A stretch of DNA of 64,000 nt from Planctomycetia bacterium (GCA_005790605.1 SXUI01000068.1:1-64000), one strand, 5' to 3'; shown: positions 33,661 to 45,252, counted from the first letter of the stretch. Notes: generated from the letters alone by a model not told the origin. Numbers and translations: made by a program.

Positions 33661-34449
33661 ATGTCCTCGATGCCGATTGAACCGCATGCTTTCAGTGATG
33701 CCGTGGTTGACCTCCTTCGAGGCGCATATCCAGAGCGTGTCGCGCAATTGACAGGACCATTGCACTTGCTTCTCGATGGCAGGCATCTCGGTCTTGAGAA
33801 TCTTTATCGCATGGTGCTGCGAGATCCCGAGCATGGTTCGGAGATCGTGCAGGGGTATCTCGAACGATTGATGGAAGGCGATCAACTCTCCGGAGCGCCG
33901 CTTCCGCTTGCCGTTGCCCGCGCGCGGATCATGCCTCGCATCCAACCCGAATCGATCTTTGAGCATCTCGATCCCGAGCAGGTTGCGCATGTTCCTTTCG
34001 TGAACGGCACGGTCATTGTGTTCGTCATCGATCTGCCGCAGTTGACTGTTTCGATCACCACAGAGCAGATGATTCGTTGGGGCATGCAGCCTGATGATCT
34101 CGAACTCATTGCACGCGAAAACCTCGCGAAGTACACGCCAGAACTCGAAATCAAGATTCTCGACAATGCCGCGGGTGGCCGCGCCGCAATCGTGAGTCAG
34201 CAAGATGGATACGACGCTGCGCGCTTGTTGCTCGGCCGTCTCCACGGCCGTTTGAAACGCGAATTGCACGGGGACTTCTGGGTCGCGACGCCCTCACGCG
34301 ACACATTCCTCGCCATCAGCCAGGGACCGGAGCAGTTCCTCGATCGCTTGCGCGAGCGCGTGCAGGAGGACTTCCGACGCCTGCCGTATCCGATCACGAA
34401 AGATCTCTTCTTCGTGACGCGCGATGGTGTTGCAGGCACCGCGGCGTGA
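33661..34449 (+). CDS. DUF1444 (YtpQ-like) family protein
   Basis: 262 aa, cytoplasmic. Family features: HVPFVNGTVIVFVIDLPQLT, SITTEQMIRWGMQPDDLELI and ARENLAKYTPELEIKI, then DGYDAARLLLGRLH and DLFFVTRDG near the end. The function is not known in any organism that I recall. It has GGGAG 5 nt before ATG 33661 and a 270-bp upstream spacer shared with divergent kdsA. The spacer contains a 15-codon open frame (MMEPARPVRVVDRTL) just upstream, which may be chance. Confidence 0.8.
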   Translation: MSSMPIEPHAFSDAVVDLLRGAYPERVAQLTGPLHLLLDGRHLGLENLYRMVLRDPEHGSEIVQGYLERLMEGDQLSGAPLPLAVARARIMPRIQPESIFEHLDPEQVAHVPFVNGTVIVFVIDLPQLTVSITTEQMIRWGMQPDDLELIARENLAKYTPELEIKILDNAAGGRAAIVSQQDGYDAARLLLGRLHGRLKRELHGDFWVATPSRDTFLAISQGPEQFLDRLRERVQEDFRRLPYPITKDLFFVTRDGVAGTAA

Positions 34450-34478
34450 CGAGCGGAAGCGTCTGATTCGTTTCCGCA

Positions 34479-34484
34479 TACGAT
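34479..34484 (+). promoter_or_regulatory. -10 box TACGAT, 7 nt before GTG 34492
   Basis: TACGAT-TCGCGCC-GTG. The GTG is fixed by the conserved MLLLIDNYDSFT N-terminus. Confidence 0.6.
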
Positions 34485-34491
34485 TCGCGCC

Positions 34492-35097
34492 GTGCTCCTC
34501 CTGATTGACAATTACGATTCCTTTACCTTCAACCTCGTGCAGCGATTTGGGGAACTTGACGCATCGCTCGAAGTGATGGTGGTGCGCAATGACCGCATCA
34601 CCGTGGACGAGGTTGAAGCGCTGCAGCCCGAGTATCTGGTGATTTCACCAGGACCGTGCACACCCAAGGAAGCGGGCGTATCTGCCGCGCTCATTCAACG
34701 CTTCAAGGGCCGCATTCCCATTCTCGGGGTTTGCCTCGGTCACCAGACGATCGGTGATTGTCACGGCATGCTCGTTCGGCGCAATGACATTCCAGTGCAT
34801 GGCAAGACGAGCGAGCTTGAGCATGACGGGCGCGGCATTTTCGCGGGGCTCGCGCATCCTTTTATCGCGACGCGCTACCACTCACTCGTGGTTGAGCGTT
34901 CGACGGTTGGGCCAGAGTTTGAAATCAGCGCGTGGACCGCGCGTGGTGAGATCATGGCGTTGCGATGGAAGGCGCCCGAGGGACAGGCGCCGATGGACGG
35001 AGTGCAGTTTCATCCAGAGAGTTTTTTGACCCTTGAGGGTCCGAAGCTCATGGACAACTTCCTCCGTTCAGCGTCTCGCTACACTCTGTCGCCATGA
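34492..35097 (+). CDS. Anthranilate/aminodeoxychorismate synthase glutaminase (TrpG/PabA)
   Basis: 201 aa, class I glutamine amidotransferase. LLLIDNYDSFTFNLVQ, ISPGPCTPKEAG, the catalytic Cys in GVCLGHQTIG, and the His-Glu pair in GVQFHPESF. It provides ammonia to TrpE or PabB; neither is adjacent, so it may serve both pathways as in other bacteria with one copy. GTG start. The next gene overlaps its stop as ATGA, so a three-gene operon with the hypothetical and the oxidoreductase is likely. Confidence 0.93.
   Translation: MLLLIDNYDSFTFNLVQRFGELDASLEVMVVRNDRITVDEVEALQPEYLVISPGPCTPKEAGVSAALIQRFKGRIPILGVCLGHQTIGDCHGMLVRRNDIPVHGKTSELEHDGRGIFAGLAHPFIATRYHSLVVERSTVGPEFEISAWTARGEIMALRWKAPEGQAPMDGVQFHPESFLTLEGPKLMDNFLRSASRYTLSP
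35080..35085 (+). promoter_or_regulatory. Possible internal -10 (TACACT) in pabA operon
   Basis: TACACT-CTGTCGCC-ATG lies within the last codons of the TrpG/PabA gene, 8 nt before the start of the next gene, so this gene could be both cotranscribed and separately started. Confidence 0.35.
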
Positions 35098-35513
35098 CCG
35101 TACAGAGCCCTCGATTTCCCACGACTTGTCGAGCAACCTTGCTTGGCGCTTCGGATGGCCGCGTCGTGATTCGTCCGCCTTCGACGGAGTACGCGTTGAC
35201 CTTCGATTTGCCTGCAGGAATCGCGTGTCCCGTCGCGGTCGGGAGTCGCATCGCCGGAAAGATCTCTGCGCGCGCGCAGAAGATGCACTTCGCGCACGCC
35301 GGCGGTGAGTTCGTCGAGCCGCTTGTCGGATCGCCACGCATCGTGCAGGGCAAGATTCGAGAGGTTGATGCTGCACGCAACGCGCTGCTCATCGAAGCCA
35401 TCGTGCCGATGTGGATGTCGCTCGCTGAAGGGCAGCGCGCGTGTGACATGGAACTGGGTGCGCTCATGAATTTCTATGTCGAGCCTGGTGCGACATTCCA
35501 ACCCATCGCGTGA
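35094..35513 (+). CDS. Hypothetical all-beta protein
   Basis: 139 aa, no signal peptide or membrane segment. Beta-strand-rich by eye (RATLLGASDGRVVIRPP, YALTFDLPAGIACPVAVGSR, KIREVDAARNALLIEAIVP), which is compatible with a PilZ- or OB-like barrel, but no PilZ RxxxR motif is clear. It overlaps the upstream gene by ATGA and the downstream gene by GTGA. Family not recognised. Confidence 0.65.
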   Translation: MTVQSPRFPTTCRATLLGASDGRVVIRPPSTEYALTFDLPAGIACPVAVGSRIAGKISARAQKMHFAHAGGEFVEPLVGSPRIVQGKIREVDAARNALLIEAIVPMWMSLAEGQRACDMELGALMNFYVEPGATFQPIA

Positions 35514-36538
35514 GCGACTCTCCCGTGGCTTTCTCCTCGCCGGCAACCTGTTCTAGCACCATTGGCATCGGGCTCATCGGCCTAGGATTCATGGGACGCA
35601 CGCATGCAGCGGCGTACGCCGCGGCGCCACGCGCTCGGCTCGTTGCGGTCTATGATCAGAACCCCGACGCACTCGCGGCGATGACGACCGCGAACAATAT
35701 TGATACGGGAAGCGCCGCCGCCGGGGCGGCACTTGCGAAGGCGCGTCAAACGCAGAGCGTCGAGGCATTGCTGACCGATCCGGAAGTGCAGCTCGTGTCG
35801 ATCACGACACCGACGGATTCTCACATTCCACTCGCATTCGCCGCGCTTGAGGCTGGCAAACATGTGCTCGTCGAGAAACCAGTTTCGCTCGATCCAGTGC
35901 TCATCCGATCGCTCGACGCCTATGCAGCACAGCGTGGACTTCTCGCGATGCCTGCGCATTGCATGCGATTCTGGCCGAGTTGGGTCTGGATGTGCGATGC
36001 GATTCGGAGCGCACGCCTCGGCTCGCCGCTGCGTGCTCGATTTCAACGCATGGGACAGGCACCGCGTTGGAGCCAGAGTTTCTATCTCGATGACGCGCGC
36101 TCCGGCGGCGCGGCGATTGACTTGCATATCCACGACGCGGACTTCGTTCGTCATGCGTTTGGAGAACCAACCTCTGTTCGCGCGACGGGAACTCGTCGAC
36201 ACATTGTGACGGAGTATGGATTTGCGGGAGGACTTCGCGTTACCGCAGAAGGTGCGTGGGTGGATGACACTGACTTCGCGTTCGTGATGTCGGCGGTCAT
36301 CGAATGCGAGCGAGGCACGATTGATTTTCGACTCGGCCGCGATCGTGAACTTGTGGTGCGCGTCGGTGGCGTCGAAGAGTCGGTACAGGTCGACGCAGGA
36401 ACAGGGTATGACGGCGAAGTACGAGCGCTCTTAGAGGCGATCGCATCGGGCGCAACGACCGCGCCGGTTTCCATGCTTGACGCCGCGAAGACGCAGGAAC
36501 TTCTCGATCGCGAACTCGCCGCACTCACACCCGCGTGA
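35510..36538 (+). CDS. Gfo/Idh/MocA-family oxidoreductase
   Basis: 342 aa. Rossmann motif GIGLIGLGFMGRTHAAAY, then ITTPTDSHIPLAFAALEAGK and the EKP dinucleotide-binding motif (HVLVEKPVSLD). C-terminal region with GGAAIDLHIHDADFVRHAFG, where DxHIHD holds the catalytic His. It should be an NAD(P)-dependent sugar or polyol dehydrogenase; the substrate is unknown. GTG start overlapping the previous stop (GTGA). Convergent with the tandem TlpA gene, leaving 2 bp. Confidence 0.9.
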   Translation: MSDSPVAFSSPATCSSTIGIGLIGLGFMGRTHAAAYAAAPRARLVAVYDQNPDALAAMTTANNIDTGSAAAGAALAKARQTQSVEALLTDPEVQLVSITTPTDSHIPLAFAALEAGKHVLVEKPVSLDPVLIRSLDAYAAQRGLLAMPAHCMRFWPSWVWMCDAIRSARLGSPLRARFQRMGQAPRWSQSFYLDDARSGGAAIDLHIHDADFVRHAFGEPTSVRATGTRRHIVTEYGFAGGLRVTAEGAWVDDTDFAFVMSAVIECERGTIDFRLGRDRELVVRVGGVEESVQVDAGTGYDGEVRALLEAIASGATTAPVSMLDAAKTQELLDRELAALTPA

Positions 36539-36540
36539 CA

Positions 36541-37650
36541 CTAGTTCGCGGCGATCGCGAGCTTGACGACTTCTTCAACCCGACCATTCTTCACATCAGC
36601 AGCGAAGACCTTGCCGTCGCGGCCAATGATGTGATAGTCGGGGAAGCCATCGTTGCCGTAAGCCTTTGCGGACTTACCGCTCGTGTCGATACAGCAGGGG
36701 TAGGCGATGTGCTGTTCTTTGATTGTTGCTTCCATCTTCTCGCCACCGCGTTTCGCACAGATGCCGAGTACGACGACGCCGTCCTTTGCGTACTTTTCGG
36801 CGAGCGCGTTGTTCTTCGGGATGCTCGCGATGCACGGTGCGCACCAAGTTGCCCAGAAGTCGAGCACGACAATCTTTCCTTTCAGCGATTCGAGGGAGAC
36901 CGCTGATCCATCGGAACTCGCGCTCACATCAAGTGCGGGAGCTCCGTCGAGCGAGAGGAGTTTGTCCATGATTGCGCGATGCGCCCCGTCGCCCTCAAGC
37001 TCCGAGCTGCTCACCGCGCTTCGAGCGGACCCTTGCGCGGGCTTTGGTGCGTCGGCCTTTCCTTCGCTTGTCGTAGGCTCCGCGAGCAGTTGCTCAGCCA
37101 CTTTTCGAACGAATTCCGGTTGCAATCCAATCGCTCGCACAATTCCCGCTCGATCCACGACGGCGTAGGTTGGGAAAAACGACACGCTCCACGCTTCGAT
37201 CGTCGCAGGCGTCGCAACGGCATTGGCGTACGTCATTTTTTGTTCAGCGATCATCGCATCGAGTTTCTCGACGCCGCGCTTCGGCTCGTGCGCACCGATG
37301 ATGACGAGCCCCTTGTCGGCAAGTTCCTTCGACATCGCGACATTCTCCGGAATCGCTGCGCGGCAGGGTCCACACCATGTGGCCCAGAAGTCGATGACGA
37401 CGACCTTCCCCTTGAGTTTGGTGAGGTCGAGCGCGGTGCCGCGCCAGTCCTTCAACTCAAGTGCGGGCGCGGGCTTTCCCGTCATCGCGATGTGCTTCTG
37501 CGCGGCATTGCCGATTCGCCAGAACCAAGCCTCAGGGAATGCGTTGTCGGCCGTCGCGTTCGCGGTGGGCGGCGAAGGAGGAGCCGCATCCTGTGACCAT
37601 GTAGACGGGATGAGTGCGAGGCAGACGAGAACAGCGGTGTGCATGAACAT
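36541..37650 (-). CDS. Exported tandem TlpA/thioredoxin protein
   Basis: 369 aa. Signal peptide (MHTAVLVCLALIPSTWS) and two TlpA-like domains of about 150 residues each. Domain 1 has VVVIDFWATWCGPCRAAIPEN; domain 2 has IVVLDFWATWCAPCIASIPKN. Both keep the CxxC and the cis-Pro region (SFFPTYAVV, DGFPDYHII). The similarity points to an internal duplication. A periplasmic thiol-disulfide reductase or cytochrome-maturation helper is likely. AGGAG is upstream of ATG 37650; the repeat-protein gene ends 30 bp upstream on the same strand, so they form an operon. Confidence 0.9.
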   Translation of the reverse strand: MFMHTAVLVCLALIPSTWSQDAAPPSPPTANATADNAFPEAWFWRIGNAAQKHIAMTGKPAPALELKDWRGTALDLTKLKGKVVVIDFWATWCGPCRAAIPENVAMSKELADKGLVIIGAHEPKRGVEKLDAMIAEQKMTYANAVATPATIEAWSVSFFPTYAVVDRAGIVRAIGLQPEFVRKVAEQLLAEPTTSEGKADAPKPAQGSARSAVSSSELEGDGAHRAIMDKLLSLDGAPALDVSASSDGSAVSLESLKGKIVVLDFWATWCAPCIASIPKNNALAEKYAKDGVVVLGICAKRGGEKMEATIKEQHIAYPCCIDTSGKSAKAYGNDGFPDYHIIGRDGKVFAADVKNGRVEEVVKLAIAAN

Positions 37651-37680
37651 GCGAGAATCTCCTCAAGGTGGAAGCGCAAT

Positions 37681-39039
37681 CTATCTCGATGCAGAGAAAC
37701 TCTTCTTCTCCGTGCCGTCCGCATTGAATACCACAAGATCGCCAGAGCCCTTCTCGTTGGTCCCGATGCGCGCGAGATCCTTGCCTTGTGCGCTGCGAAG
37801 CACGAGCGCGCCGCCAGGTGCGTCAGCGGCAACGCCTGCTGCCACGACCGGTGCACCGGTGGCGTTCGAGATCGAAATCAACCCGCCCGTGGGGGCGGAG
37901 ACGAGCGTCACCGCGCGCTTCCCGCCGCGCGCGAGGAGGAGGGATGCTCCATCGTCCTTTCCGCCTTCCGCGACGATGACCGCATTGCCTTCGCCACTCG
38001 CGATCGCGAATCGTCCGGCGCCGTCCGCGTTCGCGGCGACTGCGAAGACTGGGAACTTCGCGGTGTTGAAGAGTTGCAGCGTCGCGCCGCTTGTTTCACC
38101 GCCACTCGCTCCCGCGAGAATGAGTGGATCTCCCTTCGCTGTGCGGCAGAGCAGGGTGCCGCCATCCTTGTTGCCCTGGAGTTCAGCGAGCGATTCTCCC
38201 GTCGGATTGACGACGCTGACAGTTGAGCCATCGACGCCAGTCCCGAGTTTCGCGGCGCCTGCTTGATCGCCTGCGAGAATGAAACACTCCGAGCCATCTG
38301 CGCGGGCAGCGATGCGCCGCGCGCCGTCTGGAGATGCGAGATCAAACTCGGCTCCGTCAACGCCAGCTCGAATTCGCCCAACAATGCCGCCCTTGGCAGC
38401 ACTCACAGCGAGGCTTCCGCCTTCTGCTGCCGCACCGAGAATGATCGCGTCGCGGTTCTCCGCATCGCCGATGCGAAGCGCGGCGCCAGCCGAACTAGCG
38501 CTCGCGCCAAACACTGCATGACCTCGCGCGTTAGAGAGTGCGATCGCTCCGCCGTCATCGTTGGACGCGAGGGTCGCGCTGCCGCGGCCTGCAGTCGCAA
38601 CTTCAACGCGGCCGCCCGCACGCGCCGCTGTTGCCGTCATCGCGATGTCGCCGTTGGAATTCCAGATTGCAAAGTCGCCTCCGCCGATCGCTGCGCTCGC
38701 ACGAAGCACATTCTGGCCACTCTTGTTCCAGAGATCGAGCCGCCCTCCGTCGGGCGCTGCCGTGGCGAGGAAAACGACGCGATTCTGGCTGTCAACGACT
38801 TCCAGTCTGCGCGTTTGGACGAGGGGCGAAACTTCTTGTCCGATCGTCGCAAAGCCTAGAAAACCAGTGCAAAGCAGGCTGATCGTCCCCACGGCAACGC
38901 ATCGCCAACGGCGGGTTTCGCTGCGAGCACGCGCGAGATCCAGTCGGAGTGCGCTCTCGAGTGTCAGAACTCGGGCAGCGAGTTGTGCGGAATCGAGAGG
39001 CGAAGTGATTGCGGGTGGAATGGCGGTGCTTTCAGTCAT
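37681..39039 (-). CDS. Membrane-anchored glycine-rich repeat protein
   Basis: 452 aa. A short cytoplasmic N-terminus, one membrane segment (VAVGTISLLCTGFLGFATI), then about 380 residues of roughly 28-residue repeats that alternate GG-L-x-(I/V) strands with AN/GD turns (GGRLDLWNKSGQNVLRASAA, GGDFAIWNSNGDIAMTATAA, GGSLAVSAAKGGIVGRIRAG). This suggests a beta-solenoid or beta-helix facing the periplasm. No enzyme motif is seen. It heads a two-gene operon with the tandem TlpA protein. Family not recognised. Confidence 0.7.
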   Translation of the reverse strand: MTESTAIPPAITSPLDSAQLAARVLTLESALRLDLARARSETRRWRCVAVGTISLLCTGFLGFATIGQEVSPLVQTRRLEVVDSQNRVVFLATAAPDGGRLDLWNKSGQNVLRASAAIGGGDFAIWNSNGDIAMTATAARAGGRVEVATAGRGSATLASNDDGGAIALSNARGHAVFGASASSAGAALRIGDAENRDAIILGAAAEGGSLAVSAAKGGIVGRIRAGVDGAEFDLASPDGARRIAARADGSECFILAGDQAGAAKLGTGVDGSTVSVVNPTGESLAELQGNKDGGTLLCRTAKGDPLILAGASGGETSGATLQLFNTAKFPVFAVAANADGAGRFAIASGEGNAVIVAEGGKDDGASLLLARGGKRAVTLVSAPTGGLISISNATGAPVVAAGVAADAPGGALVLRSAQGKDLARIGTNEKGSGDLVVFNADGTEKKSFSASR

Positions 39040-39102
39040 AAGTGCTTCTCAATCCGTGGGGAGCGAACGGCGTGCGGCTCGGAGATGCAGGAATCGGCGT
39101 TT

Positions 39103-39123
39103 AGCATACGGATCTCGTAAACT
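39103..39123. promoter_or_regulatory. Possible divergent -10 boxes (TATGCT minus, TAAACT plus)
   Basis: On the minus strand TATGCT (39103-39108) lies about 63 nt before the repeat-protein ATG. On the plus strand TAAACT (39118-39123) lies about 73 nt before the oxidoreductase ATG. Neither gene here shows the close leaderless spacing. Confidence 0.25.
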
Positions 39124-39196
39124 CTCCGCTTCGTCCCTCACGAAACGGATTGCGACTCTCAGGGTTGCATCAGTTCAGCACAATTGGAGCACCAGG

Positions 39197-40471
39197 ATGT
39201 CGCAGAAGTCCAAGACCAGCAGCGCACCAACGAACGCGGTCGCGTCGTCGCTTCCCACGCCCGGCGCAGGGCTCGGGGTGGCGATGCTGGGGACGAAATT
39301 CATGGGCCGCGCGCACTCCAATGCATGGGGGAAGTGCGCACAGTTCTTCGATCTCAAACGGCCTCCTCGCATGATCGTCGCCGCAGGACGCAACGCTGCG
39401 GAGACCGAGGCATTCGCGCGGCGCTGGGGATGGTCGCGTGCATCAACACAGTGGCGCGATGTCCTCGACGACAGCGCGGTTGATTTGGTCGATGTCTCCA
39501 CACCGAATCACCTGCACGCGGAGATGTCGATTGCCGCCCTTGAAGCGGGGAAGCATGTGGCGTGCGAGAAACCTCTTTCAAGCACACTCGCAGATGCCAA
39601 GCGCATGGTGCTCGCTGCGCGCGCGGCGAAGAAGAAGGGTGTGCAGACATTCGTATGGTTCAACTACCGCCGTTGCGGCGCAGTCGCGCTTGCGCATCGG
39701 TTGGTGAAGGAAGGCAAGCTGGGTCGGATTTTTCATGTGCGAGCGACATACTTGCAAGATTGGGGCGGTCCGGACACGCCGCTCCTCTGGCGCTTTCAGT
39801 CGGATCAAGCAGGCTCCGGCGCGCATGGCGATCTCAACGCGCATCTGATCGATATGGCGCGATTTATCACGGGCGACGAAATCGTGGACGTCGTCGGCGC
39901 GATCGAGGAGACCTTCATTAAGGAGCGCGCCATCGTTGCGGCGAATACCGAAGCGCTCGGCGCGAGCAAGAAGGCGAAGGGGAGCAAAGGCGCATCGAAG
40001 AGCGCGGGGAAGTCGACCGTCGATGACGCGGTGCTTTTTCTCGCGCGATTCAAGCACGGCGCCGTTGCAAGTTTCGAAGCGACGCGTCTAGCGACCGGCA
40101 ACCAGAACCGCAATTCCATCGAAATCAACGGCGAGTATGGAAGTGTGAAGTTCGACTTTGAGCGCATGAATGAACTGCAGTGGTGGGATCACACGCTCGA
40201 ACCGAAACTGCGCGGGTGGAGCCGAATCATGTGCACCGACGCCTCACATCCCTACGGAGGCCACTACTGGCCGGCGGCGCATGTCGTGGGGTATGAGCAC
40301 GGATTCGTGAGTCAAGCCGCTGACATTGCTGCGGTGCTCGGAGGCGGGGCAAGCGTGGTGCCGCTCCCAGACTTTGAGGATGCGCTGAAGACCCAGTGCG
40401 TGCTCGAAGCAGCCATTCGCAGTGCGCGAGAGCATCGTGCAGTTCCTATTCGCGAACTCGACAAGTTCTGA
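39197..40471 (+). CDS. Gfo/Idh/MocA-family oxidoreductase with Lys-rich insertion
   Basis: 424 aa. GVAMLGTKFMGRAHSNAWGK (Rossmann GxxG variant), DLVDVSTPNHLHAEMSIAAL, VACEKPLSSTLADAK (EKP), and GSGAHGDLNAHLIDMARFI with the catalytic His. A basic insertion at about residues 255-280 (GASKKAKGSKGASKSAGK) is unusual and probably a surface loop. A Shine-Dalgarno GGAG precedes ATG 39197. The long open frame further upstream is a shadow of the repeat gene. The SHC-like gene starts 12 bp after its stop, suggesting a two-gene operon. Confidence 0.9.
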   Translation: MSQKSKTSSAPTNAVASSLPTPGAGLGVAMLGTKFMGRAHSNAWGKCAQFFDLKRPPRMIVAAGRNAAETEAFARRWGWSRASTQWRDVLDDSAVDLVDVSTPNHLHAEMSIAALEAGKHVACEKPLSSTLADAKRMVLAARAAKKKGVQTFVWFNYRRCGAVALAHRLVKEGKLGRIFHVRATYLQDWGGPDTPLLWRFQSDQAGSGAHGDLNAHLIDMARFITGDEIVDVVGAIEETFIKERAIVAANTEALGASKKAKGSKGASKSAGKSTVDDAVLFLARFKHGAVASFEATRLATGNQNRNSIEINGEYGSVKFDFERMNELQWWDHTLEPKLRGWSRIMCTDASHPYGGHYWPAAHVVGYEHGFVSQAADIAAVLGGGASVVPLPDFEDALKTQCVLEAAIRSAREHRAVPIRELDKF

Positions 40472-40482
40472 GCTGCGCTGCG

Positions 40483-42525
40483 ATGCGTCACGACACCTCT
40501 TCGATGCAACTCTCCATCGAGCGGATGGAGGCACACCTCGAACGCGCGGTCGTCGCACTGACCCGTGCGCAACGAGCCGATGGACACTGGCGCGGTGAAC
40601 TTGAGGGAGACTCGACGCTGCAGAGCGAGTACCTCTTGATGAAGTGGATCCTCAGTCAAGAGGCTGCGCCGCTTGCAGATGGCTCGGATGCCCAACAACT
40701 GCAGCGGATGTGCAATCACCTTCGCGCGCAGCAACGAGCGGACGGGGCATGGAGCGCAACTCCCGACTCAACGATGGATCTCTCCGCGAGTGTCAAGGCG
40801 TATTTCTGCTTGAAACTCTTCGGTGACGCGCCGTCCGATCCACACATGGAACGGGCGTGCGCACGCATTCGACATGCCGGAGGTGCCGAGCGGTGCGATG
40901 CGTTCTCAAAATTTTTCCTCGCGGCGCTCGGCCAGATCGCATGGGACACGGTCCCAGCGATTCCGCCGGAGATCGTCGACCTTCCTCGGTGGTGCAGTCT
41001 TCATTTGCAGAACTGGAGCGCGCCCATCCGCACGCTGCTTGTTCCGCTCGCGATTTTGTCGTCACGTCGACCGACGCGCGCACTCGGACCTACCCTCGGA
41101 ATCGATGAGTTGTTCGTGGATCAAGTTGCGCGCCACCAGATGCACTGGAGTGGGCAAGGGAGCGCGGCTTGGAGCGCGCGCTTCCGAAAGCTCGACCGAT
41201 TCTTGAAGTGGCTGCATCGCTTTGGTCCGTTTGCGACGCGGCAGGGATCTCTCAATCGCGCCTTCGCATGGTGCGAGGAGCGAGCAGGTCAAGATGGTGC
41301 AGCAACCACGGACGGATTGGGCTCGAGTTTTTCGCCGATGGTGGCGTGGCAACTCGTGCTCCACGCGATGGGATATGCACGAACGCACCCGCTCGTGATT
41401 CGCGCCGAGCGCGATCTCGATGCGCTGCTCGTGCGCGTTGGCGCTCCCTCGGAGGAGTCGCTTCGCGTTCAGCCGCGTCTCTCTCCGGTTTGGGATACAG
41501 CTCTCGCACTCAATGCACTTGCGGATTGCGGCTTCGATGCCAGCGACTCTTGCGCGCAGCGAGCCTCTGCATGGTTACGCACGAAGGAGTGCGTTTTTCG
41601 CGGAGATGGGGTTTCGCATGGGGGGTCTGATGCGAGGGGAAGTAGCTGGAGCTTTGAGTACCACAATGCGTACTACCCAGATTGCCTAGACACGGCGATC
41701 GTCTCGATGTCACTGTTGCGGACCGGGGATCGAGAGGCGATGGCCGCAAGCGCGCGAGGAGTGAGTTGGCTTCTCAAGATGCAAAACAGCGATGGCGGGT
41801 GGGCTGCGTTTGACCGAACAGAGCCTCACACAGTGCTCGCATGTGTACCGCTTGCGGGGCATCACGCCATGCAAGACCTCTCTCGCGCCGGCATCACTGG
41901 GCGCGTGCTTGAGTTGTTCGCGTGGAGTGGGATGCAGCGGGAACATGCGAGCGTTCGCGATGCGCTGGTGTTCATCGCGCAGCAGCAGCAGGCCGATGGT
42001 TCCTTCGCCGGAGCGAGCGCTGCGACTTCGATCTACGAGACTTGGCAGTCGGTCATCGGGCCAGTGCGTTGCGGCGTGCATCCGTCAGAGCCGTGGGTGC
42101 AGCGCGCGGGTGTGTGGATGAAATCAGTGCAGAAGCTTGACGGAAGCTTTGGGGAGAGTGCTGCGCCGAAAGGCGCGGGTGTGTCCACGGCAAGCCAGAC
42201 TGCGTGGGGTGCGATGCTGCTGCTCGAAGTCTTTGGCAAAGATGACCCTGCTGTAGCTCGCGCGATCGCGTGGTTATGTCGGACGCAACTTGATGATGCG
42301 AGTGCGATCGATCCGATTTCGAATCCAGATCAAGACGAAGCGGGGACTTGGTCGGAGCGCGCATGCACTGGATCGGCGCTCGCGGGTGCCAACAATCTTC
42401 GTTACCAATACTTCCGTCTGTACTTCCCCGTCATGGCGATTGGGCGATTCTTGAGTGCACACGGCGCGGGCATCGCGGGCAAGCGCCTCCGCGACCGTGG
42501 GGTTCGAGCGGGTTTGTTCGGTTAG
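40483..42525 (+). CDS. Squalene-hopene cyclase homologue lacking the catalytic Asp
   Basis: 680 aa, full length for an SHC (about 630-720). Two alpha-barrel halves with QW motifs (AQRADGHWRGEL, QNSDGGWAAFD, QQADGSFAG, QKLDGSFGES) and family blocks EYLLMKWIL, DAFSKFFLAALGQI, SPVWDTALALNALA, ETWQSVIGPV. The DxDD motif that protonates the substrate (PDVDDTA) reads PDCLDTA at residues 399-405, so the middle Asp is Leu. Either the enzyme is inactive as a classical cyclase or it acts by another mechanism. It lies directly after the Gfo/Idh gene. No other hopanoid gene was recognised. Confidence 0.9.
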   Translation: MRHDTSSMQLSIERMEAHLERAVVALTRAQRADGHWRGELEGDSTLQSEYLLMKWILSQEAAPLADGSDAQQLQRMCNHLRAQQRADGAWSATPDSTMDLSASVKAYFCLKLFGDAPSDPHMERACARIRHAGGAERCDAFSKFFLAALGQIAWDTVPAIPPEIVDLPRWCSLHLQNWSAPIRTLLVPLAILSSRRPTRALGPTLGIDELFVDQVARHQMHWSGQGSAAWSARFRKLDRFLKWLHRFGPFATRQGSLNRAFAWCEERAGQDGAATTDGLGSSFSPMVAWQLVLHAMGYARTHPLVIRAERDLDALLVRVGAPSEESLRVQPRLSPVWDTALALNALADCGFDASDSCAQRASAWLRTKECVFRGDGVSHGGSDARGSSWSFEYHNAYYPDCLDTAIVSMSLLRTGDREAMAASARGVSWLLKMQNSDGGWAAFDRTEPHTVLACVPLAGHHAMQDLSRAGITGRVLELFAWSGMQREHASVRDALVFIAQQQQADGSFAGASAATSIYETWQSVIGPVRCGVHPSEPWVQRAGVWMKSVQKLDGSFGESAAPKGAGVSTASQTAWGAMLLLEVFGKDDPAVARAIAWLCRTQLDDASAIDPISNPDQDEAGTWSERACTGSALAGANNLRYQYFRLYFPVMAIGRFLSAHGAGIAGKRLRDRGVRAGLFG

Positions 42526-42608
42526 CGCGATGCGGGAAGCGATGTTTGGCGCGACGCAACCGTGCGCGTTGCGCGTGCGCCACAAGAGCCGAGCACGGAT
42601 CCCTCTCG

Positions 42609-42614
42609 TATCAT
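42609..42614 (+). promoter_or_regulatory. -10 box TATCAT, 7 nt before M1 peptidase ATG
   Basis: TATCAT-TGCGAGA-ATG. Confidence 0.5.
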
Positions 42615-42621
42615 TGCGAGA

Positions 42622-45252
<2,631 letters not shown>

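Noticed and set aside
38561-39196. 212-residue N-terminal extension of the second Gfo/Idh gene
   Set aside because: It runs over the repeat-protein gene and promoter spacer; a Shine-Dalgarno and the Rossmann motif support ATG 39197.
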